A stretch of DNA of 64,000 bases. It comes from Paraburkholderia elongata. GTDB taxonomy: Bacteria; Pseudomonadota; Gammaproteobacteria; Burkholderiales; Burkholderiaceae. Position 1 is the stretch's first letter. Every line of letters starts with the position of its first letter. Shown here piece by piece: positions 27,231 through 38,166 of the stretch. The stretch is from contig NZ_WOEZ01000052.1 in assembly GCF_013177735.1 (NCBI RefSeq), positions 29,076 through 93,075 of the forward strand. Direction: 5' to 3'. The position numbers were made by a program, and so were the translations under genes. A model generated the notes under the pieces. The model was not told where the DNA came from. It worked only from the letters and a program-made list of their open reading frames with translations, and did no database searches.

Positions 27231-28580
27231 TTAGCGCACCAGACACGGGCGCTTGTTATCGAACTTCCAGTTCGGAATCAGGTACTGCATGGCCACGCCG
27301 TCGTCGCGTGCGCCAAGACCATGCTGCTGATACAGCGCGTGCGCCTTCTCGATCTCGTCCATATCCAACTCGACACCAAGGCCGGCGGCCTGAGGCACCT
27401 TCACCTTGCCGCCGACGATCTGCAGCGGCTCACGCGTCAAGCGCTGACCGTCCTGCCAGATCCAGTGCGTGTCGATCGCCGTGATCTTGCCGGGTGCCGC
27501 AGCCGCGACATGCGTGAACATCGCGAGCGAAATGTCGAAGTGATTGTTCGAGTGCGAGCCCCAGGTGAGCCCCCACTCGTTACACATCTGCGCGACACGC
27601 ACCGAGCCCTGCATGGTCCAGAAGTGCGGATCGGCAAGCGGGATATCCACCGACTGCAACTGGATCGCGTGACCCATCTGACGCCAGTCGGTAGCGATCA
27701 TGTTGGTCGCCGTCGGCAAACCGGTCGCGCGGCGGAATTCGGCCATCACCTCGCGGCCCGAGTAGCCGTTTTCCGCACCGCACGGATCTTCCGCGTAAGC
27801 CAGCACGTCGTGTTTGTCGCGGCACAGGCGCACCGCTTCCGCGAGCGACCATGCGCCGTTCGGGTCGAGCGTGACGCGGGCATTGGGGAAACGCTCGGCG
27901 AGCGCCGTGACCGCTTCGATTTCGGCGTCGCCGGGCAACACGCCACCCTTGAGCTTGAAATCGTTGAAGCCATAGCGCGCTTGCGCTGCCTCGGCAAGTC
28001 GCACCACCGCCTCGGGCGTCATCGCTTCTTCGGTACGCACGCGCTCCCAATCGTCGCGCCCTTGCGCGCCGCTAGCATAGGGCAGATCGGTTTTCTTGCG
28101 GTCGCCGATATAGAACAGGTAACCGAGCATTTCCACTTCGTCGCGTTGCTGGCCTTCGCCGAGCAGTGCCGCGACAGGCACGCCCAGATGCTGGCCGAGC
28201 AGATCGAGCAAGGCGGCTTCGAGCGCCGTCACCGCGTGAATCGTGGTGCGCAGATCGAATGTCTGCAGACCACGGCCGCCAGCGTCGCGGTCGGCGAACT
28301 GCGTACGCGCTTTGTTCAGGATAGCTTGAAGATTGCCGATCGACTGACCGATAACCAGAGGACGCGCGTCGTCGATGGTCTTACGAATGCTCTCGCCGCC
28401 CGGCACTTCGCCGACGCCGGTATGGCCGGCGCTGTCGCGCAGAATGACGATATTGCGCGTGAAGAACGGGCCATGCGCGCCGCTCAGGTTCATCAGCATG
28501 CTGTCACGGCCGGCGACGGGCACGACGCGCAGCTCGGTCACGATCGGCGTAGCGTTCGATTGGGATGAGTTCGTGGACAT
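27231..28580 (-). CDS. gudD: Glucarate dehydratase
   Basis: From the ATG at 28580 the protein has 449 residues, as for GudD of the enolase superfamily, which converts D-glucarate (and L-idarate) to 5-keto-4-deoxyglucarate. The catalytic features are in order: FKLKGG (KxK base, about 207), metal ligands in LDPNGAW (about 235), AEDPCG (about 262) and ATNMIATDW (about 287), then the His base in GSHSNNHFD (about 340). It follows the gudP-like transporter gene by 53 bases in the same operon, with the FadR-type regulator divergent. Confidence 0.95.
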   Translation of the reverse strand: MSTNSSQSNATPIVTELRVVPVAGRDSMLMNLSGAHGPFFTRNIVILRDSAGHTGVGEVPGGESIRKTIDDARPLVIGQSIGNLQAILNKARTQFADRDAGGRGLQTFDLRTTIHAVTALEAALLDLLGQHLGVPVAALLGEGQQRDEVEMLGYLFYIGDRKKTDLPYASGAQGRDDWERVRTEEAMTPEAVVRLAEAAQARYGFNDFKLKGGVLPGDAEIEAVTALAERFPNARVTLDPNGAWSLAEAVRLCRDKHDVLAYAEDPCGAENGYSGREVMAEFRRATGLPTATNMIATDWRQMGHAIQLQSVDIPLADPHFWTMQGSVRVAQMCNEWGLTWGSHSNNHFDISLAMFTHVAAAAPGKITAIDTHWIWQDGQRLTREPLQIVGGKVKVPQAAGLGVELDMDEIEKAHALYQQHGLGARDDGVAMQYLIPNWKFDNKRPCLVR

Positions 28581-28633
28581 GATAGGGGGACCAGGTGAGT
28601 TAGTGAGCCGACTGGCGGTGGTCGATCGACATT

Positions 28634-29965
<1,332 letters not shown>

Positions 29966-30402
29966 GGTGGTCTCCAGTTTCGGCCTCCAGGGCGGCCTGA
30001 TCGAACGCATCGCGCGCGTTTGAACAGGCTAGGTGATCCGGTCCTGAAATGCGTGATACGTTGTCTGACGACAGTCTACCTCCTTCAATCCGTCGATTCC
30101 AACAAGGTGTTTACCCTGTCATCTGAGCCACACTGAGCCACGTATACTATGGAATAGCAGCAAACATAGTGTCCCGTTGCTAAAAATAGCAACTCAAAAT
30201 AAGACGTCCGACAACAAGGGAAAATCCGGCCCTGACTGCGCCGGCCGTTACGGGTCAACGCGTCATCCCAACCCGCACCGGGCGCGCGAGATCGAGTCGT
30301 GATCATTCGGACTGACGCTATGATGGCTATGTCGAACCGTCACATGACGTCACTCGCACACGCAACGTGTGTATTTCCAGCCGATAAGTCAACAAGCCAG
30401 AA
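29966..30402. promoter_or_regulatory. Divergent promoter region of the glucarate operon, with a FadR-type operator candidate
   Basis: Between gudP and the GntR regulator lies a 437-base gap. At 30061-30074, TTGTC-TGAC-GACAG is a near-perfect inverted repeat of the kind used by FadR-group GntR repressors. It is about 100 bases ahead of gudP. A repeat CTGAGCCA CACTGAGCCAC at about 30123-30140 is also visible. No gene seen in the gap. Confidence 0.45.
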
Positions 30403-31113
30403 ATGAGCAGCCTAACTGAGAAGGTGGTGGCCACCCTTTCCGATGAAATCCGCCGCGGCGCCCTGCGGCCGGGAGACCGCATCCCTACAGAAGTCGCGAT
30501 GATGAAGCAGCTCTCGGTGAGCCGCTCCGTGGTTCGCGAGGCGATTTCACGCCTGCAGGCGGCCAAAGTGGTTGAGACGCGTCACGGCATCGGCACGTTC
30601 GTTCTGGAGCCGGCCACGGAACAGTCCATGCAACTGCCCGCCGCCGACCTCTCCAGCATGCTGGACGTGATGGCGATCATCGAATTCCGCATCGACGTGG
30701 AGGCAGCCTCGGCCGCGCTCGCCGCGGCGCGACGCACCGAGCAGAATCTCAAGCAGATTCGTGCCGCGCTGGAGCGTTTCGAGTCCGAACTCGAACGGGG
30801 GAGTACGGACACGCTCGCGCACGACATCGAGTTTCATCTGCAGATCGCGCGTGCAAGCGGCAACCGCTACTTCTTCGATGTGCTGAGCCAACTCGGCCGC
30901 GCGGTGAGCCCGCGCACGCGGCTCGGCTCAGCCGAGATTGCGGAGCTCGACCATATCGAACACCTGCGCAATGTGCTCAGCGAGCATCGGATGATTTATC
31001 GGGCAATCGAACGTCAGGACGCGGATGACGCGCGCGCCGCGATGCGCATGCATCTGAGCAATAGCCGCGAGCGACTTCGGCGTGCGCACGAGTTGAGCAA
31101 GGCGGGCGGCTGA
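30403..31113 (+). CDS. GntR-family regulator, FadR subgroup (FCD domain)
   Basis: The 236-residue protein has the GntR winged helix in residues 5-70 (GALRPGDRIPTEVAMMKQLSVSR, VVREAISRLQAAKVVETRHGIGTFV) and an all-helical FCD ligand domain (about 90-225), with the metal-type His residues in LAHDIEFHLQIARASGN and SEHRMIYRAIERQD. Divergent from gudP-gudD, it is the likely glucarate-responsive repressor, by analogy with similar regulators of hexarate and hexuronate genes. Confidence 0.9.
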   Translation: MSSLTEKVVATLSDEIRRGALRPGDRIPTEVAMMKQLSVSRSVVREAISRLQAAKVVETRHGIGTFVLEPATEQSMQLPAADLSSMLDVMAIIEFRIDVEAASAALAAARRTEQNLKQIRAALERFESELERGSTDTLAHDIEFHLQIARASGNRYFFDVLSQLGRAVSPRTRLGSAEIAELDHIEHLRNVLSEHRMIYRAIERQDADDARAAMRMHLSNSRERLRRAHELSKAGG

Positions 31114-31174
31114 GCCGAATGCCCGGCGAGCTCAACCGGCTCCACGCTTCGGGCTGCGCGAAAGCGCCAGCGAA

Positions 31175-31510
31175 CTAAGGGGCCGGCGCATTTCCACTCG
31201 CAGCCGGCGCTTCCACCTCCAGCCCCATCAAAGCCGAACTCAACGATTTGCCGTGCGCATCAAGCGCAAGCGAGCGCGTCACGCCTCCACCAAGCGCCTG
31301 GCCGAGTACGAAGTTAAACGCGGCGATGCCGGGCAATTCATAACGCACCACATCGCCACGTACCACCTCGCTCAGATGTGCCTTGACCCGTTCCGGTGTC
31401 AACACCGCTCGCAGATGCTCATAGTGCTTCGCGTCATAACAGATGACGGAGATATTCAGCGTATTGCCCTTGTCGCCGGTTCGCGAATGAGCAAGCTCAC
31501 GTAGTTTCAT
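31175..31510 (-). CDS. AtuA-associated small protein
   Basis: The ATG at 31510 follows the preceding gene's stop by one base and gives 111 residues. LAHSRTGDKGNTLNISVICYD is typical of the small partner found next to, or fused with, AtuA-like (DUF1446) proteins; the later VRYELPGIAAFNFVLGQALGGG fits too. It has no membrane segment or signal. In acyclic terpene users the AtuA protein works with neighbouring acyl-CoA enzymes; no such enzymes are near here, so the two proteins probably act in another pathway. Confidence 0.8.
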   Translation of the reverse strand: MKLRELAHSRTGDKGNTLNISVICYDAKHYEHLRAVLTPERVKAHLSEVVRGDVVRYELPGIAAFNFVLGQALGGGVTRSLALDAHGKSLSSALMGLEVEAPAASGNAPAP

Positions 31511-31511
31511 G

Positions 31512-32879
31512 TCACGCCTCCACGAGCGAGAATGTCGGCCTCGCATGCTCGCGCGGCAGCAACACCGATTGCACCGCGACCACTTCGCGCGCTGACTTGG
31601 TCACGCCGCCACCGCCCGCCGGGCCATTCGTGTAAAGCGTCTCCACCTCGTTGCCGATCTGCGCTGCTTGCGCCAGCGATTCGGTGCGCCCCGCGACCCG
31701 CGCTCGCACTTCATAAGGCTCGGCGTGACCGGCAGCTACCGTTTCGCCATGCAACGCATTCACGCCGATCAGATCGAAGCGCAATTCACGCGTTTCGACA
31801 CCAGTCAGGGCAAGCCTTTCCCGCACGATATCGAGCGCAAGCCGGGCACGCGCCAGCGCGCCGGGACCGCCGTATGAAATCTGCCCTTCGCCGATGTAGC
31901 CATCGAAGTAAGCGACCGACACCTTCAACGTATCGGTACGCGGCGTCCCACGCCCGCCGCTCACGCGAATGCGATCCGGCGCTTCCTGCGCGACACGCAC
32001 CTGCGTGAAATCGGCAACCACGTCCGGTTGCAGATAGCGCTGCGGATCGTGAATCTCATACAGCAGTTGCTCTTTGCAGGTTGCTTCGGTCACCCGCCCG
32101 CCGGCCTGCGCGAGCTTGGTGATGACCACCGAACCATCTGGCGCGACTTCGGCGATGGGAAAGCCGAGCCTCGCGAGATCCGGGACGTCTTTGAAACCCG
32201 GATCTGCAAAATAGCCACCGGTGATTTGTCCCGCGCATTCGAGCAGGTGGCCGATCACGGTTGCCTGCCCGAGCGTCTGCCAGTCGTCCATCTGCCAGCC
32301 GAATTCGTGGATCAGCGGCGCGACGAACACGGACGGATCGGCTACGCGTCCGGTCAGGACGATTTGCGCGCCGGCCGCCAGCGCCTCGACAATCGCCGCT
32401 GCGCCGAGATACGCATTGGCGGACACGAGGCGATCCTTGTACGAAGCGACGCTTTCCCCTGACTCCTCGAAGCGGAAATGACCCTGCCGAATAACGTCGA
32501 GTACATCGTCGCCGGTGACGGCGGCAATCTTCACGTCGCCGAGACCGAGCGAGCGCGCAATCTCAGCGGTCTTGCGCGCCGCCGCGAGTGGATTGGCCGC
32601 CCCCATGTTCGAAATGATCCGCACGCCGTTACGAAGCGCAGCGGGAAGCACCGCCTTCATGCGGGTTTCGAGCAACGGGTCGTAGCCCCGCTCAGGATCT
32701 TTGCTGCGCGCTTGCTGCGCGATCGCAATCGTGCGCTCGGCGAGGCATTCAAACACCAGGTAATCGAGCGCGCCGTGTTCCGCCAGTTCGACCGCGGGTT
32801 CGATACGGTCGCCGGAATACCCCGCGCCCGCGCCGATTCGCACCGGCCGTCTATGTGGAGTCGCTGTCATGATGGTCAC
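31512..32879 (-). CDS. AtuA-like (DUF1446) family protein
   Basis: The 455-residue protein opens with VRIGAGAGYSGDRIEPAVELAEHG, and continues with NGVRIISNMGAANPLAAARKTAEIARSLGL and TGRVADPSVFVAPLIHEFGW, all hallmarks of DUF1446, the family of AtuA. Its exact reaction is not settled in the literature I know. It is likely cytoplasmic. The gene forms an operon with the small partner downstream and is 24 bases after the CitMHS transporter, suggesting that the substrate is a small hydroxy- or tricarboxylate-like acid. Confidence 0.85.
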   Translation of the reverse strand: MTIMTATPHRRPVRIGAGAGYSGDRIEPAVELAEHGALDYLVFECLAERTIAIAQQARSKDPERGYDPLLETRMKAVLPAALRNGVRIISNMGAANPLAAARKTAEIARSLGLGDVKIAAVTGDDVLDVIRQGHFRFEESGESVASYKDRLVSANAYLGAAAIVEALAAGAQIVLTGRVADPSVFVAPLIHEFGWQMDDWQTLGQATVIGHLLECAGQITGGYFADPGFKDVPDLARLGFPIAEVAPDGSVVITKLAQAGGRVTEATCKEQLLYEIHDPQRYLQPDVVADFTQVRVAQEAPDRIRVSGGRGTPRTDTLKVSVAYFDGYIGEGQISYGGPGALARARLALDIVRERLALTGVETRELRFDLIGVNALHGETVAAGHAEPYEVRARVAGRTESLAQAAQIGNEVETLYTNGPAGGGGVTKSAREVVAVQSVLLPREHARPTFSLVEA

Positions 32880-32903
32880 ATCCGTTCAGTAAAGCCGTGC
32901 AGT

Positions 32904-34208
32904 TCACAGCGAGAATATCCCCAGCACGACGCAGGCAATCGTCATCACGATCGAGGCGCCGAACAGCAGAGGGAACGTAAATTTCTGGTGATCGGCGAGA
33001 TCGATGCCGCACAGGCCGACTACGAGGAACGTCGCCGGCGTCAGCGGGCTGACTGGAAAACCGGTCGTCATCTGGCCGAGCAACGCGGCTTGGCCGACAT
33101 GCACGGCGGGCACGCCAAGTTGGCCGGCCACTTCGGCAATCACCGGCAGCACACCGAAGTAAAAAGAGTCCGGGTCGAACAGCATGCTCAGCGGCATCGA
33201 CATCAACCCGAGCGCGACGGGAATGTGGCCCGCCATCGCGGGCGGCACGAAGCCGACCGCCGCCTGTGCCATCGCTTTCAGCATGCCGCTGCCCTGCATC
33301 ACGCCAGTGAACACGCCGGCCGCAAGCAGAATGCCGGCCATCATCAACGCAGCGCGCGCATGAGCGTCGATCCGCTTACGCTGCATGTCGACGTTCGGAT
33401 AGTTCACCATCAACGCGACGCATAGCCCGACCATGAACATGATCGCCGGCGGAATCTTCTCGCCCATCACGACCATCGTGCCGAGTACGACCAGCGTCAA
33501 GACGATGTTGAACCAGACGTTTTTCGGCCGGCGCAAGGCCTGCTCCTCGGGTGTCAGCGCGCGTTCTGGCATCGGCGCGGAAGCGCTCGCGGCGGTGAGG
33601 CCGAGCCGCTTTTCCTCGCGCCGCCCGAGCCAGAACGCCATGCCGAAGACGAACACCAGCCCGATCAACTGCACGGGAATCAGCGGGTTGAACAACGCCG
33701 AAATCGGCAGATGCAGCGACGCCGACGCGCGGATCATCGGCCCCGTCCACGGCAGAAAGTTGATGCCGGCGGCCATCGAAACGGCTGCGGCCAGCACGCG
33801 CCGGTCCATCTTCAGACGGTCATAGAGCGGCAGCATCGCGGGAATCGTGACGAGAAAGCACACCGCGCCGGAGCCGTCCAGGTGAATCAGCAGCGCGAGC
33901 AACGTGGTGCCCATCACGATCCGCGTGGGCCGCGTGCCGACGGCCCGCAAAATACGGTCGATGATCGGATCGAGCGTGCCGGCGTCGGTGATAGTGCCGA
34001 AGTAAAGAATCGCGAACACGAACATCCCGACCACGGGTGCGAGACTCTTGAGCCCGTCGATCACGAACTTGCTTGTCTGAAAGCCGAAACCACCGATGAG
34101 CGACGCCGCAATCGGCACGATGATAAGCGCCACCAGCGGCGACATCCGTTTCGACAGAATCGCGCCGAGCAGCACGACGATAGTAGCCAGCCCCAGCAAT
34201 GGCAGCAT
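32904..34208 (-). CDS. CitMHS-family citrate/metal-citrate type transporter
   Basis: The 434 residues form about twelve membrane helices. Conserved CitMHS features are LIHLDGSGAVCFLVTIPAMLPLY (about 107-130), NFLPWTGPMIRASASLH (about 148-165), and SMLFDPDSFYFGVLPV in the C-terminal half. The family takes up citrate, often with Mg2+ or Ca2+, in exchange for protons. Here it leads an operon with the AtuA-like pair and is divergent from a LysR gene, so the substrate may be another carboxylic acid degraded by that pair. Confidence 0.9.
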   Translation of the reverse strand: MLPLLGLATIVVLLGAILSKRMSPLVALIIVPIAASLIGGFGFQTSKFVIDGLKSLAPVVGMFVFAILYFGTITDAGTLDPIIDRILRAVGTRPTRIVMGTTLLALLIHLDGSGAVCFLVTIPAMLPLYDRLKMDRRVLAAAVSMAAGINFLPWTGPMIRASASLHLPISALFNPLIPVQLIGLVFVFGMAFWLGRREEKRLGLTAASASAPMPERALTPEEQALRRPKNVWFNIVLTLVVLGTMVVMGEKIPPAIMFMVGLCVALMVNYPNVDMQRKRIDAHARAALMMAGILLAAGVFTGVMQGSGMLKAMAQAAVGFVPPAMAGHIPVALGLMSMPLSMLFDPDSFYFGVLPVIAEVAGQLGVPAVHVGQAALLGQMTTGFPVSPLTPATFLVVGLCGIDLADHQKFTFPLLFGASIVMTIACVVLGIFSL

Positions 34209-34307
34209 GTGCTTGTCTCCAAAGTTGTTTTTTACTGCGATCCAGCGTAAGTTCGAGGCAACAATAAATCAATTGAAATGAATTGATCGCAGCAATTACA
34301 AACCATT

Positions 34308-35201
34308 ATGGATTTGAATCTTCGGGACATCCGCGCGTTTATCTCCGTCGCGCAAACGGGCAGCTTCACGCGTGCGGCGACACGGCTGCACCTTTCCCAA
34401 CCGGCCTTGACGGTGCAGATTCGCCGCCTCGAGGAAACCGTGGGCATGCGGCTCTTCGATCGCAACAGCCGCAATGTCGCGCTGACGCCGACCGGCCGCG
34501 AGCTGCTGCCGCTGCTGCAGAAGTCGCTGCACGATATGGAACATGTGCTGATCGACGCGCGTGCGCTCGGCGAGGGAACCAGCGGCACGGTGCGGATCGC
34601 GTGCCTGCCGACGTTCGCGGCCAGCGTCTTGCCCGAACTCGTGCAGGACATGAAGAAGGCCGTGCCGCGCGTGAGCTTCCATGTGCGCGACGTGGTCGCC
34701 AGCATGGTCAACACGCTGGTGCGCAGCGAGGAGGTCGATATCGGGCTGACCGGCGGAGAACTGGACGATACGGGCTTCGAGGTGCTGCACGCGGGCATCG
34801 ATCGCCTGGTGGCGGTTTTTCCGAAGCGCCATGCGCTGGCGCGGCGGCGGCGCATCACGCTGGCCGACCTCGCCGCAGTGCCGCTCGTGCTGACAGCACA
34901 AGGCACGAGCGTGCGGGCCGTGGTCGATAGCGCCTTTGCAAACGCCCGCTGTGCGCCGGAGATCGCCTGTGAGCCGACCTACATGATGAGCGCCGTCGCG
35001 ATGGTGCGCGCGGGGCTCGGCGTGACTATCCTGCCGGCGTCGGCTCGCGAGGTCAGGGCGGAACCTGAGCTGGTGGTCCGCCCCGTCGACGATCCCGCGT
35101 TCACTCGCCCTATCGCCCTGATCAAGAAGCGCGGCCGGACCTTGCCGCCCGTCACGGAAACCTTCGTTGCGGTGTTGATCGAAAAGCTCGGCAAGATTTG
35201 A
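34308..35201 (+). CDS. LysR-family regulator divergent from the CitMHS operon
   Basis: The 297-residue protein begins MDLNLRDIRAFISVAQTGSFT, with the LysR helix-turn-helix at about 18-45 (RAATRLHLSQPALTVQIRRLEETV) and a complete effector domain with GTVRIACLPTFAASVLPEL, as in the CynR/CbbR-like group. The 99-base divergent gap to the transporter gene contains an AT-rich segment with TTGATTTATTG-like repeats. It probably controls the transporter/AtuA operon. Confidence 0.9.
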   Translation: MDLNLRDIRAFISVAQTGSFTRAATRLHLSQPALTVQIRRLEETVGMRLFDRNSRNVALTPTGRELLPLLQKSLHDMEHVLIDARALGEGTSGTVRIACLPTFAASVLPELVQDMKKAVPRVSFHVRDVVASMVNTLVRSEEVDIGLTGGELDDTGFEVLHAGIDRLVAVFPKRHALARRRRITLADLAAVPLVLTAQGTSVRAVVDSAFANARCAPEIACEPTYMMSAVAMVRAGLGVTILPASAREVRAEPELVVRPVDDPAFTRPIALIKKRGRTLPPVTETFVAVLIEKLGKI

Positions 35202-35325
35202 AACAGAACCCGAATCGCCTCGCTATTCGTCTGTTTTAGTCGAACAGACGCACGCTAGTATTAATACCGCGTGGGCGCGAGGAAACGTTCGCGCGCATTT
35301 TCCGAAAAACTTCGAAAACCAAAAA

Positions 35326-35831
35326 ATGATAACCACTCAATTTCGAATGCTCGTGGTGGCCGCGGCCTCGTTCGCCACGGTCGTTCCAGCATACGCAGGG
35401 TTAGGCGGCGCGCCGACCTAGCCCGTGACGGCCAGCAGTACCAGTGCAGGGGCGCCAGCCAGGGCGGCACCGCAGTGGCACGCTACGCTGCAAGCGCCAA
35501 TGCGGCCTCGTCGACTTACACCGTGAGTCAGACCACGCTGCCGTCGGGTACGGTGGTGAACGAGTACATCACGGCGGGCAACACCGTGTTCGCGTTGAGC
35601 TGGGAAGGCCCGACCATGCCGCCGCTCAAGACGCTGCTCGCCACTTACTTCCCGTCATACGTGCAGGGCCTCACCGACGCGCATGCAGCGCAAGGCGGCG
35701 GCTACGGACCCGCCGTCGTGCATCAGTCGGCTCTGGTCGTGGAGACCGGCGGCCATATGGGCTCCTTTGTGGGTCGAGCCTATCTACCGCAAGCGTTGCC
35801 GCGCGGCGTTAGCGCCGACGACATCAAGTAA
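35326..35831 (+). pseudogene. DUF2844 family gene, broken by a stop codon and a frameshift
   Basis: From the ATG at 35326 the frame gives a signal peptide (MITTQFRMLVVAAASFATVVPAYA in DNA terms, two groups of hydrophobic residues then AYAGLGGAPT) but meets TAG at 35419-35421. Farther on, the family's conserved body is in another frame: YTVSQTTLPSGTVVNEYI, FALSWEGPTMPPL, GGHMGSFVGRAYLPQALPRGV, ending at 35831. A net one-base loss must lie near 35440-35480. DUF2844 proteins are exported and nearly always precede a DUF3443 gene in Burkholderia, as here. The second gene is intact. Confidence 0.8.
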
Positions 35832-35861
35832 GTCTATTAAAAATTAATCGAGAGAATAAAA

Positions 35862-37193
35862 GTGCGCAAAATCGCATGGATCATTGCTGCGTCGCTCGGG
35901 CTTAGTCTGGCTGGCTGCGGTGGGGGTGGCGGCGGGGGTGGCAGCAGTGGTAACAGCAACACAACGGTCAACGCACCGGCCGGCGCAAGTTCGCCCGCAC
36001 CCGCGAGCGGAACCAGTTCTTCGTCGAACACCAATAATTCGACGCCCAACGTACTCGCGGCGGACGCGACGGCGGTGCCTACCCTTGCCGGCCTCACCAA
36101 TACGGTAGCAGTGACGGTCAGCGGAACGGGCATCCACAATCAGCCCATGGTCAGCATCAGGATCTGTACCGACAGTACTAACGCCAGCGCCAACTGCGCG
36201 ACGATCCCGAATGTGATCGTCGATACTGCGTCGTTCGGACTGCGTCTGGTTCGCTCCGCGATTCCGACCACGACCTTCAATGCGCTCAGAGCCGAAAACG
36301 ATGCTGCGAGCAATCTCCCGCTCGCCGAATGCGCGTTGTTTGGCAGCGGCTACGCATGGGGTTCGGTTTATTACGCAGACGTCGGGATTTCGAGTGAGAT
36401 TGCCCAGAAAGTACCGATCCACGTGATCGGCGATACAACATTGACAACACCTGTGCCGAGCGATTGCCAGGTGGGCCGTCAGTTGGTCACCACAGCCGAT
36501 CTCGGCGCAAACGGTATTCTCGGCATCGGCGTGAGCCCGAATGACTGCGGCTTGGCGTGCGCGACTGCACCGGCACCGAAGGCGTACTACTACACCATCG
36601 CCGGCACGGCCACCTCGGTGCAGATCAAAGGACAGATCACCAATCCGGTCACAAAGTTCGCGCAGGACAACAACGGCGTGATTCTGGAGATGGCCCAGGT
36701 TTCCGACACCGGCAGCGCAGCGGCTCAGGGTACGCTGGTGTTCGGCATCGACACACAAGCCAACAATGCGCTGCTCGGCACGGGTGCCACGCTGATGACG
36801 ACTGACGCGAACGGCAACTTCACGTCGACCTACAACGGGACCACGCAGACAAAAACGTTCTTCGATTCCGGCTCGACGGTGATGTTCTTCCCGGACCCGA
36901 CGATCCCGATCGACAGCTCGTCCGGATACTACATACCGACGACGACTGTCGGCCGGACGTCGACGCTGGTCGGAGCCAGCCCGGCGAGTGTGGCGCTCGG
37001 TTTCAATATCGCAAACGGCGCGACGCTGACCGCGTCGGGGAATAACGCGTTCAATAACCTCGGTATCTATCTGTCGAAGCAGTTCGACTTCGGCATGCCG
37101 CTCTTCTATGGCCGGCACGTGTACTACGGCATTTCGGGCACGGCGTCCACGGGTGGGGGCACGGGGCCGTATGTAGCGTACGTTTCTAACTGA
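35862..37193 (+). CDS. DUF3443 family lipoprotein with pepsin-like aspartate motifs
   Basis: The GTG start at 35862 gives 443 residues. A lipoprotein signal (LGLSLAGCGGGG) places Cys near residue 19, followed by a run of eight Gly and a Ser/Ala/Pro-rich linker (to about 75). The folded part has two segments that look like aspartic-protease active sites: VIVDTASFGLRLV (about 122) and KTFFDSGSTVMFFP (about 335). Each is hydrophobic-hydrophobic-D-[TS]-[GA]-S followed by a hydrophobic stretch, about 210 residues apart, as in two-lobed pepsins. Function of the family is unknown to me; an exported aspartic peptidase or a dead relative is the inference. It pairs with the broken DUF2844 gene. Confidence 0.85.
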   Translation: MRKIAWIIAASLGLSLAGCGGGGGGGGSSGNSNTTVNAPAGASSPAPASGTSSSSNTNNSTPNVLAADATAVPTLAGLTNTVAVTVSGTGIHNQPMVSIRICTDSTNASANCATIPNVIVDTASFGLRLVRSAIPTTTFNALRAENDAASNLPLAECALFGSGYAWGSVYYADVGISSEIAQKVPIHVIGDTTLTTPVPSDCQVGRQLVTTADLGANGILGIGVSPNDCGLACATAPAPKAYYYTIAGTATSVQIKGQITNPVTKFAQDNNGVILEMAQVSDTGSAAAQGTLVFGIDTQANNALLGTGATLMTTDANGNFTSTYNGTTQTKTFFDSGSTVMFFPDPTIPIDSSSGYYIPTTTVGRTSTLVGASPASVALGFNIANGATLTASGNNAFNNLGIYLSKQFDFGMPLFYGRHVYYGISGTASTGGGTGPYVAYVSN

Positions 37194-37359
37194 GTGGTGG
37201 TGTGTCCTGCGCGGTGGATATCGATGGTGGTGTCGATATTCATTTGCGCAGGACGAGCGAAGCGAGCGCGAAAATTCGTAGCCTGGTTGATTTTCTGGTG
37301 GGGGCGCTGGCAACCTAGTGGTTCCTTAGGTTGCTGCGCTCACCAGGAAGGAACCGCTC

Positions 37360-38166
37360 ATGGAATTCCACGACGACGACCTCGCCCATTTCGAAGGCCA
37401 TGGCGCGACCCCGCTGCCGGTCTCGACCGAAGAGGGCTACGTCGAGCACGAAGGGGCGCGAATCTGGTACGCGTCATACGGGAACGGCGCGCCGGTGATC
37501 CTGCTGCACGGCGGTCTGGGGCACAGTGGCAACTGGGGCTATCAGGTCCCGGCGATGGTCGACTCCGGGCATCGCGTGGTGGTGATCGACAGCCGCGGCC
37601 ATGGCCGCAGCACCCGCGACACGCGCCCCTATATGTACGAGCTGATGGCCTCCGACGTTCTGGCCGTGATGGACACGTTGCAGCTCGACCGGGCAGCGAT
37701 GGTGGGCTGGAGCGATGGCGCCTGCGTCGCGATGGTGCTGGGCATCCTGGCCCCCGAGCGGGTTGCGGGCGTGTTCTTCTTCGGCTGCAACATGGATCCG
37801 AGTGGGACGAAAGCATTCGTGCCGACGCCGATCATTGATCGGTGTTTCGGAAGACATGCCAAAGACTATGCGCAACTCTCGGCCACGCCCGACGACTTCG
37901 ACGCATTTGTCGGCGCGGTCAGTGAAATGATGAGAACCCAGCCCAACTACTCGGCGCACGATCTCGGCCAGATTCATGTGCCGGTTGCGATCGTCCAAAG
38001 CGAACACGACGAATTCATCAAGCTGGAACACGCCGATTACCTTGCCCGCAGCATTCCCGGCGCGGCGTTGACTCTCCTGCATGGCGTGAGCCATTTCGCC
38101 CCGCTGCAACGGCCAGCGCAATTCAACCGCGTAATGCTCGCTTTTCTGAAGCGGGTTCTTCCCTGA
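37360..38166 (+). CDS. Alpha/beta-hydrolase
   Basis: The 268 residues include the oxyanion element LLHGGLGHSGNWGYQ (about 49), the nucleophile elbow GWSDGA (Ser near 114), Asp in QSEHDEFIK (about 212) and His in HGVSHFAP (about 243), a complete triad. The elbow G-x-S-D-G is usual in some esterase/lactonase-like members and may reflect a specific subfamily. AGGAAGGAACC upstream supports the ATG at 37360. No signal peptide. Substrate unknown; it stands alone after the DUF3443 gene. Confidence 0.88.
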   Translation: MEFHDDDLAHFEGHGATPLPVSTEEGYVEHEGARIWYASYGNGAPVILLHGGLGHSGNWGYQVPAMVDSGHRVVVIDSRGHGRSTRDTRPYMYELMASDVLAVMDTLQLDRAAMVGWSDGACVAMVLGILAPERVAGVFFFGCNMDPSGTKAFVPTPIIDRCFGRHAKDYAQLSATPDDFDAFVGAVSEMMRTQPNYSAHDLGQIHVPVAIVQSEHDEFIKLEHADYLARSIPGAALTLLHGVSHFAPLQRPAQFNRVMLAFLKRVLP

